DNA of 64,000 nt from Lachnospiraceae bacterium. GTDB lineage: Bacteria > Bacillota > Clostridia > Lachnospirales > Lachnospiraceae. Both the position numbers and the translations under genes were made by a program. The stretch covers positions 1 to 64,000 of the forward strand of contig JAQUYA010000004.1 in assembly GCA_028692055.1 (NCBI GenBank), given 5' to 3'. The notes beneath the pieces are model-generated. The model was not told the origin of the DNA. It searched no databases and saw only the letters and a list, made by a program, of their open reading frames with translations. Below are positions 19,916-29,971 of the stretch, piece after piece; position 1 is the first letter of the stretch; each line of letters begins with the position of its first letter.

Positions 19916-21271
19916 CTAGATTAATATATCACAAAGATTTTTCAACCCTAAATGCGTCGTAACTACAATTACGGAATCACCCTCTAATATCATATCTCTA
20001 CCGGTAGGTGTAATGATTTTTTCATGACGGTTAATACAACAAATAATTAAATTCTTTTTCAATTCTAAATCCTGTAATTGAATTCCTGTTATACCTGGTG
20101 TGTCCTTTACCTTAAATTCCAAGGCCTCTACTTTGTTTTCCATCAGCTTATATAAAGTTTCTACACTATTGCCCATAGAATTTTCCATTGCACGTACATA
20201 TTGTGTAATAAATTCGGTCGTAATATTCTTTGGATAGATAACACTTCCTACATTTAATTCCCCAATTACCTCGTCAAAATTTATACGATTAATTTTAATG
20301 ATATTTTTTGCCTTTGAGATTTTATGTGTATGTAAGGAAAGTAATAAATTTTCTTCATCAAATCCAGTCAGCGCAACAAATGCATCTGTTTCACTAACCC
20401 CTTCCTCTGCCAGTAGCTGGCTGTCCGTTGCATCTCCATTAATAATAAGTGCTTTTGGTAACAATGAACTCAGTTCTTCACAACGTTTACGATCGAGTTC
20501 AATAATCTTTACGCTCACATTCATACGAATCAGCAATTTTGCAAGATAATAAGAAATCGTTCCTCCACCCGCAATGGTAACATTTTTAATTGGTTTGGTG
20601 TCAATTCCAATTTCTGTACAGATATGATTTACACTTGCAAGTGGTATAATGACAGAAATACTGTCTCCACTTTTTAAGATTATATCTCCACTGGGGATCA
20701 GTATTTCATGGTTTCTTTCAATTACACAAACCAGTATTTTATTGGAATATTTGTGTCCTATATCTGCTATCTTCATGTTATTCAGAATCGAATTTTCCGG
20801 AATTACGAAACGAATCATATTTACATGATTTCCCGCAAAAGAATTGGCTTCCATGGCAGAAGGAATCTGTATCAGCCTTGCAATCTCAACGGCGGATGCC
20901 CATTCTGGATTAATCGTAAGCGATAACCCTAATTCACTCTTAATGAATTGAATATCCTCATTGTATTCTGGATTCCGCACTCTGGCTACTGTATGGCAAT
21001 TTGCCGCCTTTTTGGCAATCAGGCAGCTTAATAAGTTGATTTCATCACTGTTCGTAACCGCAATAAAGAGATCGGCATGTTCAATTCCTGCTTCTCTCAG
21101 GGTAGAATATACCGTACAATTTCCAAGTAAAACCTGTACATCCAGCATTCCTACTACTTTCTGTAATTTTTCCTGTGAGGAATCTATAAATGTCACTTCA
21201 TGGTTTTCCGCTACAAGCTGCTCGCCTAATGTCAATCCGACTTTTCCACAACCCGCTATAATAATATTCAT
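19916..21271 (-). CDS. trkA: Trk system regulatory subunit TrkA
   Basis: 451 aa from the ATG at 21271 (GGAG eight bases upstream); a more upstream ATG at 21286 overlaps that binding site. Two RCK units in tandem, each with a Rossmann NAD-binding TrkA_N domain (IIIAGCGKVGLTLGEQL near 3-19; VTIAGGGTISYYLAKLL near 231) and a TrkA_C domain. It binds the cytoplasmic face of TrkH and gates K+ flux in response to nucleotides. First gene of the trkA-trkH operon. Confidence 0.95.
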   Translation of the reverse strand: MNIIIAGCGKVGLTLGEQLVAENHEVTFIDSSQEKLQKVVGMLDVQVLLGNCTVYSTLREAGIEHADLFIAVTNSDEINLLSCLIAKKAANCHTVARVRNPEYNEDIQFIKSELGLSLTINPEWASAVEIARLIQIPSAMEANSFAGNHVNMIRFVIPENSILNNMKIADIGHKYSNKILVCVIERNHEILIPSGDIILKSGDSISVIIPLASVNHICTEIGIDTKPIKNVTIAGGGTISYYLAKLLIRMNVSVKIIELDRKRCEELSSLLPKALIINGDATDSQLLAEEGVSETDAFVALTGFDEENLLLSLHTHKISKAKNIIKINRINFDEVIGELNVGSVIYPKNITTEFITQYVRAMENSMGNSVETLYKLMENKVEALEFKVKDTPGITGIQLQDLELKKNLIICCINRHEKIITPTGRDMILEGDSVIVVTTHLGLKNLCDILI

Positions 21272-21377
21272 GAAATAATTCTCCATTCTTTTACATAATA
21301 TTCTATACCCCCTATCATAGATTACAATGAAGATAAAAGCAATCCGATAAATGAGAATCTATGATTGTTCTACACAA

Positions 21378-21420
21378 AAAGAAAGACTCGCAGGATTACT
21401 TTCCAACGCGCCTTTCTTTT
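21378..21420 (-). terminator. Terminator after the LiaF-like gene
   Basis: An imperfect hairpin with arms GAAAGGCGCG and CGAGTCTTTC is followed on the - strand by TTTTTGTG. It lies just past the stop codon and separates this operon from trkA. Confidence 0.6.
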
Positions 21421-22134
21421 TTAAATATAGATAATGGTAACTCCACCCAAATTAATATTACCACTCAGTATAAGTGTCGGTGTGCCTGTTGTATTCGGTC
21501 TATTCTTCTCATCTACCCCACCTAGCGTTGCATCAATCCGGTTAATCACATTCCATGACTTCGGAACATATAATTCAGTTCCCGAAAAAGAACCATTGAT
21601 ATTGATATGTGCTTCTCCATTCTGAATTACTGCATCATCCAGATATACTTTTAATCCACCAAATACATTTTCAATATTGGCACTACGAAAGTTATCCGAT
21701 TTGATATACTTTACACTTCCACCAAAGTGTACGGAAAAGTTCAAATCGCTTCCTTCTTCATTGCTTACATCTGCATTATAGTGTCCATCATAGGTTTCGT
21801 CAAAAGATTCAAAATCATTTTTTCTGTATCCTCTCTTTGGATGGTAAATCATTGAAACACCAATTGTTCCAAATAAGGCTGCGGCTAAAAGCGGCCATGG
21901 CGTAATTGCCTGAATTCCCAACTGCTCGGAATAAATAATCCCAATAAATGCCAATGGGAAGATAATCGTTGCAAAGTTCAGCCGAACCAGTCCTTTGATA
22001 ATCCAAGCAGCAAAAAATACAGTAAGCAACAGGCTTAATACCCCAATATTACTAAAATAACCCAGCTTACAAACAATAATAAATACGGCACAGACAATCC
22101 AAAATAAACCCCAATAAATTCTTTCCTTTTTCAT
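21421..22134 (-). CDS. LiaF-like membrane protein
   Basis: 237 aa from the ATG at 22134, which has GAGAGG upstream. Four membrane segments lie within residues 5-105; the C-terminal 110 residues (SDLNFSVHFGGSVKYIKSDN onward) form the beta-helical repeat typical of LiaF/YvqF-type and DUF2154 proteins, with the pattern VFGGLKVYLDDA and GGVTIIY. Relatives inhibit or sense cell-envelope stress signalling. It starts 20 bases after the LytTR gene, and the pair is probably a regulator and its membrane partner. Confidence 0.82.
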   Translation of the reverse strand: MKKERIYWGLFWIVCAVFIIVCKLGYFSNIGVLSLLLTVFFAAWIIKGLVRLNFATIIFPLAFIGIIYSEQLGIQAITPWPLLAAALFGTIGVSMIYHPKRGYRKNDFESFDETYDGHYNADVSNEEGSDLNFSVHFGGSVKYIKSDNFRSANIENVFGGLKVYLDDAVIQNGEAHININGSFSGTELYVPKSWNVINRIDATLGGVDEKNRPNTTGTPTLILSGNINLGGVTIIYI

Positions 22135-22153
22135 TTTCCTTTTCCTCTCTATC

Positions 22154-22621
22154 TTATACATGCTTACTTACATTTCTTTGATTCATTTTCTCTTTTAACA
22201 ATTTATAGTAGTTACGTGAAACATATACCTGTTTATGCGTCTGACTAAAGCTTACCAGGCTGGAAGCCGTAAGATTACGGTCAATGGCATAGACCTGTCT
22301 GCTGTTTAGTATCGTTGATTTGGATACTCGGACAAAATATCCAGGCAACAGTTCTTCCAATTCATACAGTTTATATTTTACACTGTAAACGCTATCTTTG
22401 GTATGTGCACAAATACCATTTGCATCTGTTTCAAAAAACAATATTGCTTCCAGAGAAATAAAATACTCGGTATCTCCTTTATAAAAAGAAAATTTCTGTG
22501 TTCTCTGTGAACAGCTTGCGATAGCTTTTTGAATCTCCTGAATTTCTTCTGAAAATTCTTTACACCGTATGATGATTTCTTCTTCCGTGGATGTTTCGTC
22601 CAACTCAATTCTGATTTTCAT
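22154..22621 (-). CDS. LytTR-family DNA-binding regulator
   Basis: 155 aa. An N-terminal helical stretch of about 50 residues without a receiver domain precedes a LytTR domain (about 50-150) with typical FYKGDTEYFISLEAILFFE and LPGYFVRVSKSTILNSRQV stretches. Stand-alone LytTR proteins paired with small membrane proteins are common in Firmicutes; control is probably through the membrane partner, here the LiaF-like protein downstream. Target promoters unknown; autoregulation is likely but not shown. Confidence 0.9.
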   Translation of the reverse strand: MKIRIELDETSTEEEIIIRCKEFSEEIQEIQKAIASCSQRTQKFSFYKGDTEYFISLEAILFFETDANGICAHTKDSVYSVKYKLYELEELLPGYFVRVSKSTILNSRQVYAIDRNLTASSLVSFSQTHKQVYVSRNYYKLLKEKMNQRNVSKHV

Positions 22622-22768
22622 TTACCCAACCATACCTTTTACGAGTTTCCATTCGTTACTATCTATCTTGTTTACTCTCTCATTTTATCAAATATTGCAT
22701 TTAAGTAAATAGCTTTTCTACAAGAGGTAAGTTTTTGTCACTAAGAGGTTAAAAAAACACCTATATTT

Positions 22769-23332
22769 CTATAGATGTTCTTTACTTTGTCCATATTTTG
22801 ATTTTTCAAATGCACCATATGCTTTTCTCACAAACAATGCAATCAGTATGCCTGACAAGGCACCACAAATAACATCACTCGGATAGTGAATCCCGATATA
22901 TAATCTTGAAAAAGCTATCAAAGTTGCTAGAATAAGTGCTAGAATTCCATATTTCTTAGGCAGCTCCTTATACAGTATTACGGCAGATGCAAAAGAACTC
23001 CCAGTATGTCCGGAAGGAAATGAGAAATCGGTTGCCCTGGCTATCAGAAGCTGCAATCCGGTAATCAATTCATAGGGTCTTGTTCTTGCCACCAGATTCT
23101 TAATAATTAAATTATTAACAATAAGTGAACCTAATAAAGCAAGAAGGGACATCATGCCTATTCTTCTTGTCTTCTTGAAAATTAGAAGAATGCAGGATAT
23201 CAATATCCATAATGCGCCCATATTCCCTAAGCTCGTTATAAAAATAAAGATTGGATCGCAGATGGGGTTACGTAGAACCTCCTGTATCCATAGCAAAATA
23301 TTGGAATCCAATTCCATGAGTAATTCCAGCAT
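22769..23332 (-). CDS. PAP2-family phosphatase
   Basis: 187 aa with five membrane segments. The three acid-phosphatase motifs are clear: KNLVARTRP, PSGHTGSSFA and SRLYIGIHYPSDV. Such proteins dephosphorylate undecaprenyl pyrophosphate or phosphatidylglycerol phosphate on the outer membrane face; the exact substrate cannot be assigned. GGGAGGAAAA precedes the ATG. The next gene upstream on this strand encodes a small membrane protein 72 bases away. Confidence 0.92.
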   Translation of the reverse strand: MLELLMELDSNILLWIQEVLRNPICDPIFIFITSLGNMGALWILISCILLIFKKTRRIGMMSLLALLGSLIVNNLIIKNLVARTRPYELITGLQLLIARATDFSFPSGHTGSSFASAVILYKELPKKYGILALILATLIAFSRLYIGIHYPSDVICGALSGILIALFVRKAYGAFEKSKYGQSKEHL

Positions 23333-23404
23333 AAGTAAATTTTCCTCCCTGTAAATATCATTATTATTTTCTCACTACAAGGATTCTTATGCCTTAAAGT
23401 GATA

Positions 23405-23629
23405 TTACTTTTCATTTTCTTTTGCAATTTTAAAAAGCTTCATAATCAAAGGTACATACGTAATCATAAATACAGGAAGACAGAATGTAAATACAATATT
23501 TTTATTTTTCTTTGGTACTGCCATTCCAAACATTACCCCAAGGGATAGAAGGCACATCTTGATTGCTGCTATTACTTTCCAATCCGATTCTTTCACATAT
23601 TGATTTGCCATGCTTATTAACTTATCCAT
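23405..23629 (-). CDS. Small two-segment membrane protein, unknown
   Basis: 74 aa from the ATG at 23629, with AAAGGAGGT just upstream. Two hydrophobic segments (about 22-40 and 46-64) with charged ends. It resembles short clostridial proteins sometimes labelled as phosphate ABC permease-like, but no transporter context exists here and I assign no function. Confidence 0.75.
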   Translation of the reverse strand: MDKLISMANQYVKESDWKVIAAIKMCLLSLGVMFGMAVPKKNKNIVFTFCLPVFMITYVPLIMKLFKIAKENEK

Positions 23630-23721
23630 AAGATACCTCCTTTGCTTTATGCACATATTTTTTCTTAATTATATAATACTACAAATGGGTAGAAATTCAA
23701 CTCGTAAGTTCATTGCAAAAA

Positions 23722-23770
23722 TAGAAAGGGATTCAACTGTGAATCTTTCACAATTAAATCCCTTTTTTAT
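23722..23770 (-). terminator. Terminator after tpiA
   Basis: Inverted repeat AAAGGGATT/AATCCCTTT with an inner TTGTGAAAGATTCACAG fold; T-rich on both sides (CTATTTTTG on the - strand). It ends the gapA-pgk-tpiA cluster. Confidence 0.75.
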
Positions 23771-23817
23771 TGCCTTATAGGCTCTATTTCTTGTTCATTT
23801 TTAATGAAAATCAGAAA

Positions 23818-24567
23818 CTATTTCCAGTTAACGATCTTTCCAAAGTCTGGTTTTAGAGCTGCGCCGCCAACTAAGCCACCATCGATATCTGGTTGTACAA
23901 ATAATTCTGGAGCTGTAGCTGCATTTACAGAACCGCCGTATTGGATACGTATAGCTGCTGCTGTTGCTTCGTCATAGATTTCAGCGATGCATTCACGAAT
24001 TGCTTTACATACTTCTTGAGCCTGAGCTGTTGTAGCTGTTTTGCCTGTTCCGATAGCCCAGATTGGCTCATAAGCGATTACAGAGATAGCTGCCTGAGCT
24101 GCAGTTACATTCAGGAATCCAACTTTAACCTGCTGACGGATGAAATCCATTGTTACGCCCTGTTCTCTTTGCTCTAAAGTTTCTCCACAGCACATGATTG
24201 GTGTAAGACCATGCTCAAATGCTTTTAACATTTTCTTGTTTACAGTTTCACTTGTTTCAGCGAAGTATTCACGTCTTTCTGAATGTCCAAGTACTACGTA
24301 TTTTACTCCTACATCTGTTAACATTGCTGGAGAAATTTCGCCTGTAAAAGCTCCTTTTTCTTCAAAGTACATATTTTCAGCACCGATTTCAATGTTAGAA
24401 CCTTTTGCAGCTTCCATTGCTGGAATGATGTCGATAGCTGGTACGCAGAATACTACGTCAGCATCTTCTGTTGCTACTAATGGTTTTAATTCTTCTACTA
24501 ATTTTACTGCTTCGCTTGGAGTCATGTTCATTTTCCAGTTTCCAGCGATAATTTTCTTTCTTGCCAT
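23818..24567 (-). CDS. tpiA: Triosephosphate isomerase
   Basis: 249 aa, usual length. Catalytic Lys in GNWKMNM, His in [11 protein letters not shown], Glu in [11 protein letters not shown], and the phosphate-binding IQYGGSVN and GGLVGGAAL loops. It interconverts dihydroxyacetone phosphate and glyceraldehyde 3-phosphate. It is last in the gapA-pgk-tpiA cluster, 245 bases after pgk. AAGGAG precedes the ATG. Confidence 0.98.
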   Translation of the reverse strand: MARKKIIAGNWKMNMTPSEAVKLVEELKPLVATEDADVVFCVPAIDIIPAMEAAKGSNIEIGAENMYFEEKGAFTGEISPAMLTDVGVKYVVLGHSERREYFAETSETVNKKMLKAFEHGLTPIMCCGETLEQREQGVTMDFIRQQVKVGFLNVTAAQAAISVIAYEPIWAIGTGKTATTAQAQEVCKAIRECIAEIYDEATAAAIRIQYGGSVNAATAPELFVQPDIDGGLVGGAALKPDFGKIVNWK

Positions 24568-24812
24568 GAATTTATTCTCCTTATTTTTCGAAGAAAAATC
24601 GAGTCTCTCAGACGAGAGAGAATTTTTCTCCTATTTGTTTTTCTTTATTTTCTTTGTTATTGGTGCGAACTGATTTACTCCGATTCGCATCGCCTCGAAA
24701 ATACTTCGTATTTCCTCGGGTGCGTTGCACCCTCAAAGTAAACATCTAAGACTTCTCTTTGTGCAAGCACAATCGAAGTTTTAGATGCCTACTTCTCGCT
24801 CTGCTTATCTCA
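24568..24812 (-). other. pgk-tpiA intergenic region with stacked hairpins
   Basis: No gene. Reading from pgk to tpiA there are at least three hairpins: a long one at 24743-24787 (12 bp outer stem with inner GTGC/GCAC), GGGTGC-AAC-GCACCC at 24718-24732, and one at 24593-24628 (TCTCTC/GAGAGA plus GAAAAAT/ATTTTTC). They may govern transcript stability or read-through between the two glycolytic genes. Confidence 0.6.
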
Positions 24813-26021
24813 TCATTTATCATTTGTGCAAGCAACGCCTGGGAGTTCTTTACCTTCTAAGAACTCAAGGGAAGCTCCACCACCTGTAGAGATGTGTGAC
24901 ATCTTATCACCAAATCCTAATTGGTTAACTGCTGCTGCGGAATCACCACCACCGATGATGGTTGTAGCATCTGTTTCAGCGAGAGATTTTGCTACTGCAA
25001 TGGTACCTGCTGCAAGGATAGGATTTTCAAATACACCCATTGGTCCGTTCCATACAACTGTTTTCGCTGATTTTACTGCATCTGCATACATAGCTGCTGT
25101 CTTTGTTCCGATATCAAGTCCCATCATATCTGCTGGAATCTTGTCAGAATCTACTACCTGAATATCAACCTTAGCATCGATTGGATTAGGGAAATCCTTT
25201 GTAATAGTAGTATCTACTGGTAAAAGAAGGTTTTTGCCAAGTTTCTCAGCTTTTTCCATCATTTCTTTACAGTAGTCTAATTTTTCATCATCTACTAAAG
25301 AGGTTCCGATTTCATATCCTTTTGCTTTTAAGAATGTGTAAGCCATACCACCACCGATGATAAGGGTATCACATTTTTCAAGTAAATTAGAGATAACATT
25401 TAATTTATCTGCAACTTTAGCTCCACCAAGAATAGCAACAAAAGGTCTTACAGGATTTTCTACTGCATTTCCTAAGAAGTCAATTTCTTTCTGCATTAAA
25501 TATCCAACTACGGATTCTTTTGCAAGTGCACTAACACCAACGTTAGAGCAATGAGCTCTATGAGCAGTACCGAATGCATCGATAACTACTACATCACAAA
25601 GAGATGCTAATTCTTTAGAGAAAGCTTCTCCATTCTTTGTTTCTTCGATTCTGTAACGTGTATTCTCAAGTAAGATTACATCGCCATCTTTCATAGCTGC
25701 AACTGCTGCTTTTGCATTAGGTCCAACTACTTCTGGGTCTGCTGCAAATTTTACTTCTTGTCCTAATAACTCTGTTAAAGCTTTTGCAACTGGTGCTAAT
25801 GTTAATTCTGGTTTTGGTTCTCCCTTAGGCTTTCCAAGGTGAGAGCAAAGGATTACTTTACCGCCATCTGCAATTAATTTTTTGATAGTTGGAAGTGCTG
25901 CTGTAAGACGGTTGTTGTCTGTAATCACACCATCTTTTAATGGTACATTGAAATCACATCTGCAAAGAACACGAAGTCCTTTTACATTAATATCATCTAC
26001 TGATTTTTTATTTAATGACAT
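24813..26021 (-). CDS. pgk: Phosphoglycerate kinase
   Basis: 402 aa from the ATG at 26021 (GATGGGAG upstream). The N-terminal domain has [20 protein letters not shown] and the C-terminal nucleotide site GGGDSAAAV. It produces ATP from 1,3-bisphosphoglycerate. An in-frame ATG at 26099 exists, but the added peptide would be translated from leader hairpins and is not part of the family. Lies 150 bases downstream of gapA, past a terminator-like hairpin. Confidence 0.98.
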   Translation of the reverse strand: MSLNKKSVDDINVKGLRVLCRCDFNVPLKDGVITDNNRLTAALPTIKKLIADGGKVILCSHLGKPKGEPKPELTLAPVAKALTELLGQEVKFAADPEVVGPNAKAAVAAMKDGDVILLENTRYRIEETKNGEAFSKELASLCDVVVIDAFGTAHRAHCSNVGVSALAKESVVGYLMQKEIDFLGNAVENPVRPFVAILGGAKVADKLNVISNLLEKCDTLIIGGGMAYTFLKAKGYEIGTSLVDDEKLDYCKEMMEKAEKLGKNLLLPVDTTITKDFPNPIDAKVDIQVVDSDKIPADMMGLDIGTKTAAMYADAVKSAKTVVWNGPMGVFENPILAAGTIAVAKSLAETDATTIIGGGDSAAAVNQLGFGDKMSHISTGGGASLEFLEGKELPGVACTNDK

Positions 26022-26088
26022 TTTTAGCTCCCATCTGCGACCTTTGGTCGCGTACAAATCAAGGGGTTGAAAGATTTCTTTCAACCTT
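26022..26088 (-). promoter_or_regulatory. Two-hairpin leader ending in SD-adjacent hairpin before pgk
   Basis: On the coding strand GGTTGAAAG/CTTTCAACC (26065-26086) is followed by CTTGATTTGTAC, then GCGACC-AAA-GGTCGC (26037-26051), then AGATGGGAG and the ATG. The same order of elements is found before the zinc-ribbon gene at 42737, with a compensatory stem change. Confidence 0.6.
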
Positions 26089-26105
26089 ATGTCCTCCATA
26101 TTTTT

Positions 26106-26150
26106 AAATAGTTAAAAAAATGAGCCCGACCCTATGGACCGGACCCATTC
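26106..26150 (-). terminator. Terminator or attenuator after gapA
   Basis: An 11-bp stem with wobble pairs (GGGTCCGGTCC with GGGTCGGGCTC, loop ATA) is followed on the - strand by ATTTTTTTAA. It would limit read-through from gapA into pgk. Confidence 0.75.
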
Positions 26151-26171
26151 AAGGTCTTATTTCATTTCTGC

Positions 26172-27173
26172 TTATTTCAATTCTGAGAAGTATTTAATTG
26201 TACGAACCATCTGGCTTACGTATGAGTTCTCATTGTCATACCATGAAACAACTTGTACTAAGTTGTCTTCGCCAACCATAGTCTGTGTTGCATCAAAGAT
26301 TGAACCATATGTGCTTCCAACGATATCGCTAGATACGATTTCGTCTGTGTTGTAAGCGAAAGATTCTGTAGCTGCTGCTTTCATAGCTGCATTGATTTCG
26401 TCTTTTGTTACAGATTTTTCAACTGTAGCAACTAAGATTGTAGTAGAACCTGTAGGGGTAGGTACACGTTGAGCAGAACCGATTAATTTTCCGTTTAATG
26501 ATGGGATAACTAAACCGATTGCTTTTGCAGCTCCTGTTGAGTTAGGAACGATGTTGCAAGCGCCTGCACGTGATCTTCTTAAATCACCTTTTCTCTGTGG
26601 TCCGTCAAGAATCATCTGGTCACCTGTGTAAGCATGAATTGTGCTCATGATACCAGATTTGATTGTTGCTAAATCATTTAACGCTTTTGCCATTGGAGCT
26701 AAGCAGTTTGTTGTACAAGAAGCTGCTGAAATAACTGTATCAGATGCTTTTAATTCTTTGTGGTTTACATTGTAAACGATTGTAGGAAGGTCGTTTCCTG
26801 CTGGAGCAGAGATAACAACTTTACGAGCACCTGCTTTGATATGAGCTTCTGCTTTTGCTTTTGATGTATAGAAACCTGTACATTCAAGAACAACGTCTAC
26901 TCCTAATTCTCCCCAAGGAAGTTCTGAAGCGTCTGCTTTTGCATAAATTGTAATTTTCTTTCCATCAACTGTGATTGAATCTTCGCCAGCTTCAACTTTA
27001 TCTGCTAAAGCATATTTACCCTGTGATGAATCATATTTTAATAAGTGTGCTAACATAGCTGGGCTTGTTAAGTCATTGATTGCTACTACTTCGTATCCTT
27101 CTGCACCGAACATTTGTCTGAATGCAAGACGGCCAATACGGCCAAAACCATTGATTGCTACTTTAACTGCCAT
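26172..27173 (-). CDS. gapA: Glyceraldehyde-3-phosphate dehydrogenase
   Basis: 333 aa. NAD-binding GFGRIGRL at 9-16, Asp34 after the second strand (NDLT) suggests NAD rather than NADP use, and the active site [12 protein letters not shown] places the catalytic Cys at 153. It oxidises glyceraldehyde 3-phosphate in glycolysis. CTAGGAGG precedes the ATG. First gene of the glycolytic cluster. Confidence 0.98.
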   Translation of the reverse strand: MAVKVAINGFGRIGRLAFRQMFGAEGYEVVAINDLTSPAMLAHLLKYDSSQGKYALADKVEAGEDSITVDGKKITIYAKADASELPWGELGVDVVLECTGFYTSKAKAEAHIKAGARKVVISAPAGNDLPTIVYNVNHKELKASDTVISAASCTTNCLAPMAKALNDLATIKSGIMSTIHAYTGDQMILDGPQRKGDLRRSRAGACNIVPNSTGAAKAIGLVIPSLNGKLIGSAQRVPTPTGSTTILVATVEKSVTKDEINAAMKAAATESFAYNTDEIVSSDIVGSTYGSIFDATQTMVGEDNLVQVVSWYDNENSYVSQMVRTIKYFSELK

Positions 27174-27431
27174 TTGTAATTCCTCCTAGAATTAATAAAT
27201 ATTTTTTTATGAAAACCATCTTCCTAACAATAATCGAAAAATGATTGTCAAATTTTTATCAGCACGTTTATTTTACAAGGTTATGCCAAAAAATTCAAGA
27301 TGTAATTGCAAAAATCTTATTAAATTTTAGTGAAATATAGGAAAAGCGCCTATTTTAAAGGTTTTTTTTGCATTTTTGCGTAAAATAAGTTACACTTGTC
27401 TTATATTTTATAAGAAGAAAGGGACACACTT

Positions 27432-28253
27432 ATGGCACTGACCGCTGATTTTCATTTACATTCCAATTATTCTGGAGATTCTACTGCTAAAATGGAAGAC
27501 ATGATTCTTTCCGGTATTCAAAAAGGATTGACTCATATGTGTTTTACCGAGCACCATGATATTGATTATATTCACGAAAATGACAAGGAAAAAGAAATTT
27601 CTTTTCTTTTAAATGTCGATTCTTATTTGTATGAATTAGCTACCTTAAAGGAAAAATATATAAATCAAATTCAACTCCTGTTTGGTGTAGAGCTTGGTAT
27701 TCAGCCGCATATCAAAAAGGATTTGCTTATTTTTGCACGCGGACATGAATACGATTTTATTATTGCTTCTGCCCATCTTTGCCACCGAAAGGACCCCTAT
27801 TATCCTGCTTTCTTTGAAGGTCGCAGCGACCAGGAGGCTTACGATGAATATTTTACTTCTATTATAGAAGATATCAAAGCTTTTCATAATTATGATGTAT
27901 TTGGACATTTGGATTATGCGGTTCGATACGGTAAGACAAAGAATACGGAATATTCCTATCTACAGCATGCTGATAAAATTGATGAAATTTTAAAATTACT
28001 CATTGAAAACGAAAAGGGAATTGAGTTAAACACCGGTGGTTTTCGTGCCGGATTAGATGCACCAAATCCATGTGTGGATATTATCAGGCGTTACAAAGAA
28101 CTGGGAGGGGAAATCATTACGGTCGGTTCGGATGCACACCGTCCGGAAGATATCGGATGTGAATTTGCAAAGGCTTCGGATATTTTAAAATCTCTTGGGT
28201 TCAAATATTATACGGTCTATGCAAATCGTATGCCGGAAATGCGAATTCTATAA
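27432..28253 (+). CDS. PHP-domain phosphatase, histidinol-phosphatase-like
   Basis: 273 aa. The PHP metal-binding motifs are present: DFHLHSNYSGD, CFTEHHD, SAHLCHR, GHLDYAVRYG and GSDAHRPEDIG. This is the HisJ/HisK type of histidinol-phosphatase, but no his genes are nearby, so another phosphomonoester could be the substrate. AAAGGG lies before the ATG. Divergent from gapA with a 258-base gap. Confidence 0.85.
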   Translation: MALTADFHLHSNYSGDSTAKMEDMILSGIQKGLTHMCFTEHHDIDYIHENDKEKEISFLLNVDSYLYELATLKEKYINQIQLLFGVELGIQPHIKKDLLIFARGHEYDFIIASAHLCHRKDPYYPAFFEGRSDQEAYDEYFTSIIEDIKAFHNYDVFGHLDYAVRYGKTKNTEYSYLQHADKIDEILKLLIENEKGIELNTGGFRAGLDAPNPCVDIIRRYKELGGEIITVGSDAHRPEDIGCEFAKASDILKSLGFKYYTVYANRMPEMRIL

Positions 28254-28277
28254 GTATTGCTGCTTTTCCTGCACTTA

Positions 28278-28334
28278 TGTAAAAAGCGTGCTTTTGTTTA
28301 CTGAAACAACAGTAAAAAAGCACGCTTTCTATTT
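28278..28334. terminator. Bidirectional terminator
   Basis: The stem AAAGCGTGCTTTT/AAAAAGCACGCTTT with T-rich flanks on both strands lies between the convergent PHP gene and mnmA. Confidence 0.8.
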
Positions 28335-28359
28335 TCTTTATGGTTATTATTTGGGGGTT

Positions 28360-29436
28360 CTATAAAATCGTTCCGCCGCCGAGCACATATTCTCCCTCAT
28401 AGAAAACAACAGCCTGTCCGGGCGTGACAGCTCTTACCGGTTTGTCAAAGGTACATTTCACAGTCGTCGCATCGACTCTTTCTATCAGACACAACTCACC
28501 TCGGTGGCTATAGCGAATCTTCGCCAGCACCTTTCTGGATTCTGTCAAATCCTCAATGGACATAAAATTCAAATTTGTACAGGTAAGTACTGTTGAAAAT
28601 ACATCTTCGTTTTCACCTATCACAACTTCATTGGTATCCGGTCGAATCTCAGTCACAAATACCGGATGTCCCAACGCCAGATTCAGTCCTTTTCGCTGTC
28701 CAACCGTGTAATGCGTGATCCCCTTGTGTCGTCCAATAACCTCCCCATCCACAGTTACGAAGTTTCCAGGTTTAGGCACTCTCTCTTTTGCTGCATCATC
28801 AATGAATCCTGCATAATCATTATCCGGAATAAAACAAATTTCCTGGCTGTCTGGCTTGTGCGCTACGGGCAATTGCATTTCTTCTGCAAGCTTGCGAATC
28901 TCGTCCTTCGTATACTCTCCCACCGGCATCATCGTATGTGCCAGTTGATACTGCGTCAGATTATAAAGTGCATAGGTCTGGTCTTTTGCTGCCGTTGCAG
29001 ACATGCGAAGTGCATAGCGCCCGTTTGGAAGCTGGTCCACGCGTGCATAATGACCGGTAGCAATATAGTCGGCACCGATTGCCAGACTTCTTTGCAGCAG
29101 GGATTTCCATTTCACATAGCGGTTGCAGGCAATACATGGATTGGGTGTTCTGCCCTGTAGATATTCCTCTACAAAATAATCCATTACGTTTTCTTTAAAT
29201 TCCTTTTTGAAATTCATCACGTAATAAGGAATATCCAAAGCCTCTGCGACACGCCTTGCATCATCTACCGCAGACAAGCCACAGCAGCCTCCACTTTCTT
29301 CTTTGGCTGCTTCTTCTTCGTCCTGCCATATCTGCATGGTTACGCCTACCACATCATAGCCCTGCTTCTTTAATAAATAGGCGGCTACGGATGAATCCAC
29401 TCCACCAGACATACCTACTACTACCTTTTGTCCCAT
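28360..29436 (-). CDS. mnmA: tRNA-specific 2-thiouridylase MnmA
   Basis: 358 aa from the ATG at 29436; an ATG at 29451 is an equally possible start. The P-loop-like [15 protein letters not shown] binds ATP; catalytic cysteines lie in [12 protein letters not shown] and SQEICFIPD. It thiolates U34 of Lys, Glu and Gln tRNAs using sulfur passed from a cysteine desulfurase. The desulfurase and scaffold genes directly upstream on the same strand form an operon with it. Confidence 0.96.
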   Translation of the reverse strand: MGQKVVVGMSGGVDSSVAAYLLKKQGYDVVGVTMQIWQDEEEAAKEESGGCCGLSAVDDARRVAEALDIPYYVMNFKKEFKENVMDYFVEEYLQGRTPNPCIACNRYVKWKSLLQRSLAIGADYIATGHYARVDQLPNGRYALRMSATAAKDQTYALYNLTQYQLAHTMMPVGEYTKDEIRKLAEEMQLPVAHKPDSQEICFIPDNDYAGFIDDAAKERVPKPGNFVTVDGEVIGRHKGITHYTVGQRKGLNLALGHPVFVTEIRPDTNEVVIGENEDVFSTVLTCTNLNFMSIEDLTESRKVLAKIRYSHRGELCLIERVDATTVKCTFDKPVRAVTPGQAVVFYEGEYVLGGGTIL

Positions 29437-29507
29437 ACCCTTTATCTCCATTGTTCCTGTATTTTCTTTCTATATCTTATAACATTCAAAAGGGGTTCGC
29501 AAGCAAT

Positions 29508-29951
29508 TTAGTACTCCTCTTTTTCTTCTTCCTCACCTTCGTGGATATCCGACTTCGGTTTGGAAAGTCCCTCTATCACAATGTGGTTCTTTTCTGCATA
29601 ATCCCACAGAGCTGCGTGAATTGCTTCCTCTGCAAGCAGGGAACAATGTACTTTAACCGGTGGCAGTCCGTCCAATGCTTCCATGACAGCTTTGTTTGTT
29701 ACTTCCATGGCTTCCCGAATGCTTTTTCCTTTTACCAATTCTGTCGCCATACTGCTGGTTGCAACAGCAGCTCCACAGCCAAAGGTCTTAAACTTACAAT
29801 CTCTGATTATCTGGTTGTCATCAATATCTAAGTATATACGCATGATATCGCCACATTTTGCATTACCTACCGTACCGACGCCACTTGCTTCTTCTATTTC
29901 CCCTACGTTTCTGGGATTATTAAAATGATCCATTACTTTTTCACTGTACAT
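29508..29951 (-). CDS. nifU: Fe-S scaffold protein, NifU/IscU-type
   Basis: 147 aa, the N-terminal NifU (IscU) domain only. The three cluster-ligand cysteines are in NAKCGD, KTFGCGAAVA and KVHCSLLAEEA, with a short acidic C-terminal tail. It assembles Fe-S clusters with sulfur from the desulfurase encoded 20 bases upstream. Clostridial IscU proteins of this type are often annotated NifU. Confidence 0.94.
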   Translation of the reverse strand: MYSEKVMDHFNNPRNVGEIEEASGVGTVGNAKCGDIMRIYLDIDDNQIIRDCKFKTFGCGAAVATSSMATELVKGKSIREAMEVTNKAVMEALDGLPPVKVHCSLLAEEAIHAALWDYAEKNHIVIEGLSKPKSDIHEGEEEEKEEY

Positions 29952-29971
29952 ATCGTTACCATCCTTATCTT

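Noticed and set aside
26022..26099. Upstream in-frame ATG at 26099 extending pgk by 26 residues
   Set aside because: The added peptide is encoded by two hairpins and the ribosome binding site of the ATG at 26021, and other pgk proteins begin at that ATG.
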